A stretch of DNA of 44,038 nucleotides from Lachnospiraceae bacterium (GTDB lineage: Bacteria; Bacillota; Clostridia; Lachnospirales; Lachnospiraceae), in contig JAGALK010000011.1 in the NCBI GenBank assembly GCA_017625255.1, positions 1 to 44,038 on the forward strand, in the 5' to 3' direction. Positions 42,700 through 44,038 of the stretch are shown here, one piece after another (position 1 is the first letter of the stretch; each line of letters opens with the position of its first letter). A model generated the notes under the pieces. It saw nothing but the letters and a program-made list of their open reading frames with translations, did not search any database and was not told the DNA's origin. The position numbers and the translations under genes were made by a program.

Positions 42700-43737
42700 A
42701 TGAATTTTTTGGACAATAAAGATTATCAAAAAGATTTATATATGGTAGCGGTGCAATTACCAGAAGAGGCATTTTCTATATTGATTACAGGGGCAACGGG
42801 TTTGATAGGTTCATTTATGGTAGATGTTTTGCGTTATGCAAACCGTGTACTTAATAGAGAATATAAGATTTATGCTGTGGGTCGGTCAATAGAAAAATTA
42901 CAGCAGCGTTTTGAAGGATGGAATGAAGTTGATGGATTACATTTTGTTGAGCAGGATGTATCTCAACCGTTTGATGATAATATTCATGTAGATTATATTG
43001 TAAGTGCAGCAAGTAATGCTGATCCGGCTTCTTATGCAAAATACCCTGTTGAAACGATATTGACAAATATATTAGGTACAAAACATGCATTGGAATATGG
43101 AAAAAAGCATAATTGTAAAAAGGTTTTATTAACTTCCACGATGGAAGTTTACGGGAATGATATTCCAAAAACGAGTTTTAGTGAGGACGATTATGGAAAA
43201 ATTGATTTTAATCAGGTAAGGGCAGGATATCCTGAGAGTAAACGCACATCAGAATTATTGTGTAGAAGTTATGTACAAGAATATGCTGTTCCAGCAGTTA
43301 TTGCTAGATTAGGATATATTTATGGTCCTACAATGATAAAAACAGATAATAAAGTGGTAGCACAGTTTATTAGAAATATTTTAAATAATGAGGATATTAT
43401 TTTAAAAAGTGAGGGATTGCAAGAAAGGTCATATTTATATGTAGCAGATACTGTTTCTGGTATTTTTACAATATTATTTAATGGACAGGATGGAGAAGCA
43501 TATAATGTAGTTTCATCTAATTCAGTAGTATCTATTAAAAATTTAGCTTTGTTAGCAGCAGATTTAGCAGGAAAGGAAGTTAAAATTGATTTACCGATAA
43601 GTGATAAAGGTGCAGTAATGATGAAAGTGCAGAATAATATTTTAGAAGATAAAAAATTGAAAGCACTTGGGTGGAGCGATCAATATAGTTTAAGTGATGG
43701 ATTAATTCAAACTGTAAAAATTTTAAAGAAAGTGTAG
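42700..43737 (+). CDS. NAD-dependent epimerase/dehydratase (extended SDR)
   Basis: 345 aa from the ATG at 42700, the first after the cytidylyltransferase stop codon; in-frame ATGs at 42670 and 42682 would overlap that gene. A Rossmann motif, ILITGATGLIGSFMV, lies near residue 28. The catalytic residues are Ser/Thr in LLTSTMEVYG and Tyr/Lys in GYPESKRTSELL. The end is a typical extended SDR (LGWSDQYSLSDGL). Its substrate may be a CDP- or other nucleotide sugar, or a sugar phosphate to be reduced. It closes the locus and is followed by a terminator. Confidence 0.88.
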   Translation: MNFLDNKDYQKDLYMVAVQLPEEAFSILITGATGLIGSFMVDVLRYANRVLNREYKIYAVGRSIEKLQQRFEGWNEVDGLHFVEQDVSQPFDDNIHVDYIVSAASNADPASYAKYPVETILTNILGTKHALEYGKKHNCKKVLLTSTMEVYGNDIPKTSFSEDDYGKIDFNQVRAGYPESKRTSELLCRSYVQEYAVPAVIARLGYIYGPTMIKTDNKVVAQFIRNILNNEDIILKSEGLQERSYLYVADTVSGIFTILFNGQDGEAYNVVSSNSVVSIKNLALLAADLAGKEVKIDLPISDKGAVMMKVQNNILEDKKLKALGWSDQYSLSDGLIQTVKILKKV

Positions 43738-43753
43738 TAGAGTATTGCTATTT

Positions 43754-43789
43754 ACGCTGTCCGGGAATTTTGCCCTGACAGCGTATTTT
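43754..43789 (+). terminator. Terminator at the end of the polysaccharide locus
   Basis: ACGCTGTC and GACAGCGT form a perfect 8-bp outer stem, extended inside by a CGGG/CCCT near-pairing, then ATTTTAAAT. The T tract is short, but the position right after the last gene supports the call. Confidence 0.7.
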
Positions 43790-43816
43790 AAATGTATAAA
43801 ATAAACCGAAGAAGTC

Positions 43817-43845
43817 TTGTGAATTTCAGATTATCATGCTAAAAT
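43817..43845 (+). promoter_or_regulatory. Promoter of the gene at the right edge
   Basis: TTGTGA and TAAAAT with 17-base spacing; the -10 box is preceded by TGC, giving an extended -10. The leader to the ATG at 43983 is about 130 bases. Confidence 0.65.
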
Positions 43846-43871
43846 TCAATCAAAGCATAAATTCAATCAAA
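43842..43871 (+). repeat. Direct repeat over the promoter
   Basis: AAATTCAATCAAA occurs twice, at 43842-43854 and 43859-43871, 17 bases apart. It begins in the -10 box, where a regulator binding two direct sites would act. Confidence 0.6.
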
Positions 43872-43939
43872 CAATTCTAAAAACAATCTGTTTTTCTAGT
43901 TTCAGAAGATTCATGCTTTTAAATCCAATAAATACAAAA

Positions 43940-43965
43940 GCAGGAGATTCTGATGCAGCTCCTGC
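43940..43965 (+). promoter_or_regulatory. Leader hairpin before the last gene
   Basis: GCAGGAG and CTCCTGC form a perfect 7-bp stem five bases before the GAGGAGG ribosome site. The CTCCT arm is also complementary to that site, so it could switch between a free and a masked state. Confidence 0.5.
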
Positions 43966-43982
43966 CATAGAGGAGGAGTAAA

Positions 43983-44038
43983 ATGACAGAAGAAAAAAGA
44001 CTGTTAAATGATTTTACGGAAGAAGATTTTAAAAATCT
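43983..44038 (+). CDS. Start of an unidentified gene (partial)
   Basis: Eighteen codons (MTEEKRLLNDFTEEDFKN) run to the window edge without a stop. The ribosome site GAGGAGG lies five bases before the ATG and a promoter lies upstream. The N-terminus is charged, with no signal peptide. Too little is present to name a product. Confidence 0.6.
   Translation, partial: MTEEKRLLNDFTEEDFKN

Overview
This 44-kb window looks like chromosomal DNA from a low-GC, anaerobic Firmicute of the Lachnospiraceae type (Roseburia/Agathobacter/Lachnospira relatives). The evidence is the AT-rich composition, strong AGGAGG ribosome sites, meso-diaminopimelate dehydrogenase next to LysA, a COG1313 radical SAM protein, a DUF6320 protein beside a condensation-like acyltransferase, several Big_2 surface proteins, and CheV with c-di-GMP signalling. 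Genus assignment is inference. I see no phage, transposase, CRISPR array or rRNA.

Layout. 0-3.6 kb: tail of an SH3-like protein, a secreted fibronectin-III/degenerate transglutaminase protein on the minus strand, and a three-gene unit (membrane protein, XRE regulator, DUF4003 protein) behind a promoter with a perfect inverted repeat. 3.6-6.5 kb: cardiolipin synthase, a small lytic transglycosylase and an orphan membrane protein. 6.5-11.2 kb: a PhoB-type response regulator and a HAMP histidine kinase, separated by an inverted two-gene operon encoding a sugar-type binding lipoprotein and a membrane GGDEF cyclase. 11.3-14.7 kb: a Glu/Thr-rich lipoprotein, CheV and a large acidic/lysine-rich single-pass membrane protein. 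14.7-21.1 kb: hisH-hisF, ung, a rhamnose-mutarotase-like gene, a CorA-type transporter, a condensation-fold acyltransferase, a DUF6320 protein and a radical SAM activase. 21.1-23.8 kb: lysA, tRNA-Leu(CAA), a multi-hairpin intergenic element and ddh. 23.9-28.2 kb: two secreted proteins with Big_2 Ig-like domains.

From 28.2 kb to 43.7 kb lies a Wzx/Wzy-type extracellular polysaccharide locus. It starts with an unrecognised multi-pass membrane protein, followed by a PHP-type tyrosine phosphatase, a split chain-length regulator and BY-kinase, and an initiating sugar-phosphate transferase. Then come three GT2 glycosyltransferases, a hexapeptide acyltransferase, a Wzy polymerase, a LicD protein, a Wzx flippase, a pyruvyl transferase, an IspD/TarI-type cytidylyltransferase and an extended SDR. 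The first four genes have the base composition of the rest of the window. From about 33.9 kb the DNA becomes visibly more AT-rich, as expected for an exchangeable serotype-specific cassette. LicD, the cytidylyltransferase and the SDR together suggest a CDP-activated polyol or sugar whose phosphate is transferred to the glycan.

All calls rest on reading the sequence and translated frames; no database search was run. Start codons were chosen from ribosome sites and promoters, and often lie downstream of the longest open frame. The least explained items are the membrane protein at 28331-30073, the binding-protein/GGDEF operon inside a split two-component pair, the acyltransferase/DUF6320/radical SAM trio, the three-hairpin element at 22701-22824 and an eight-G run in the polymerase gene.
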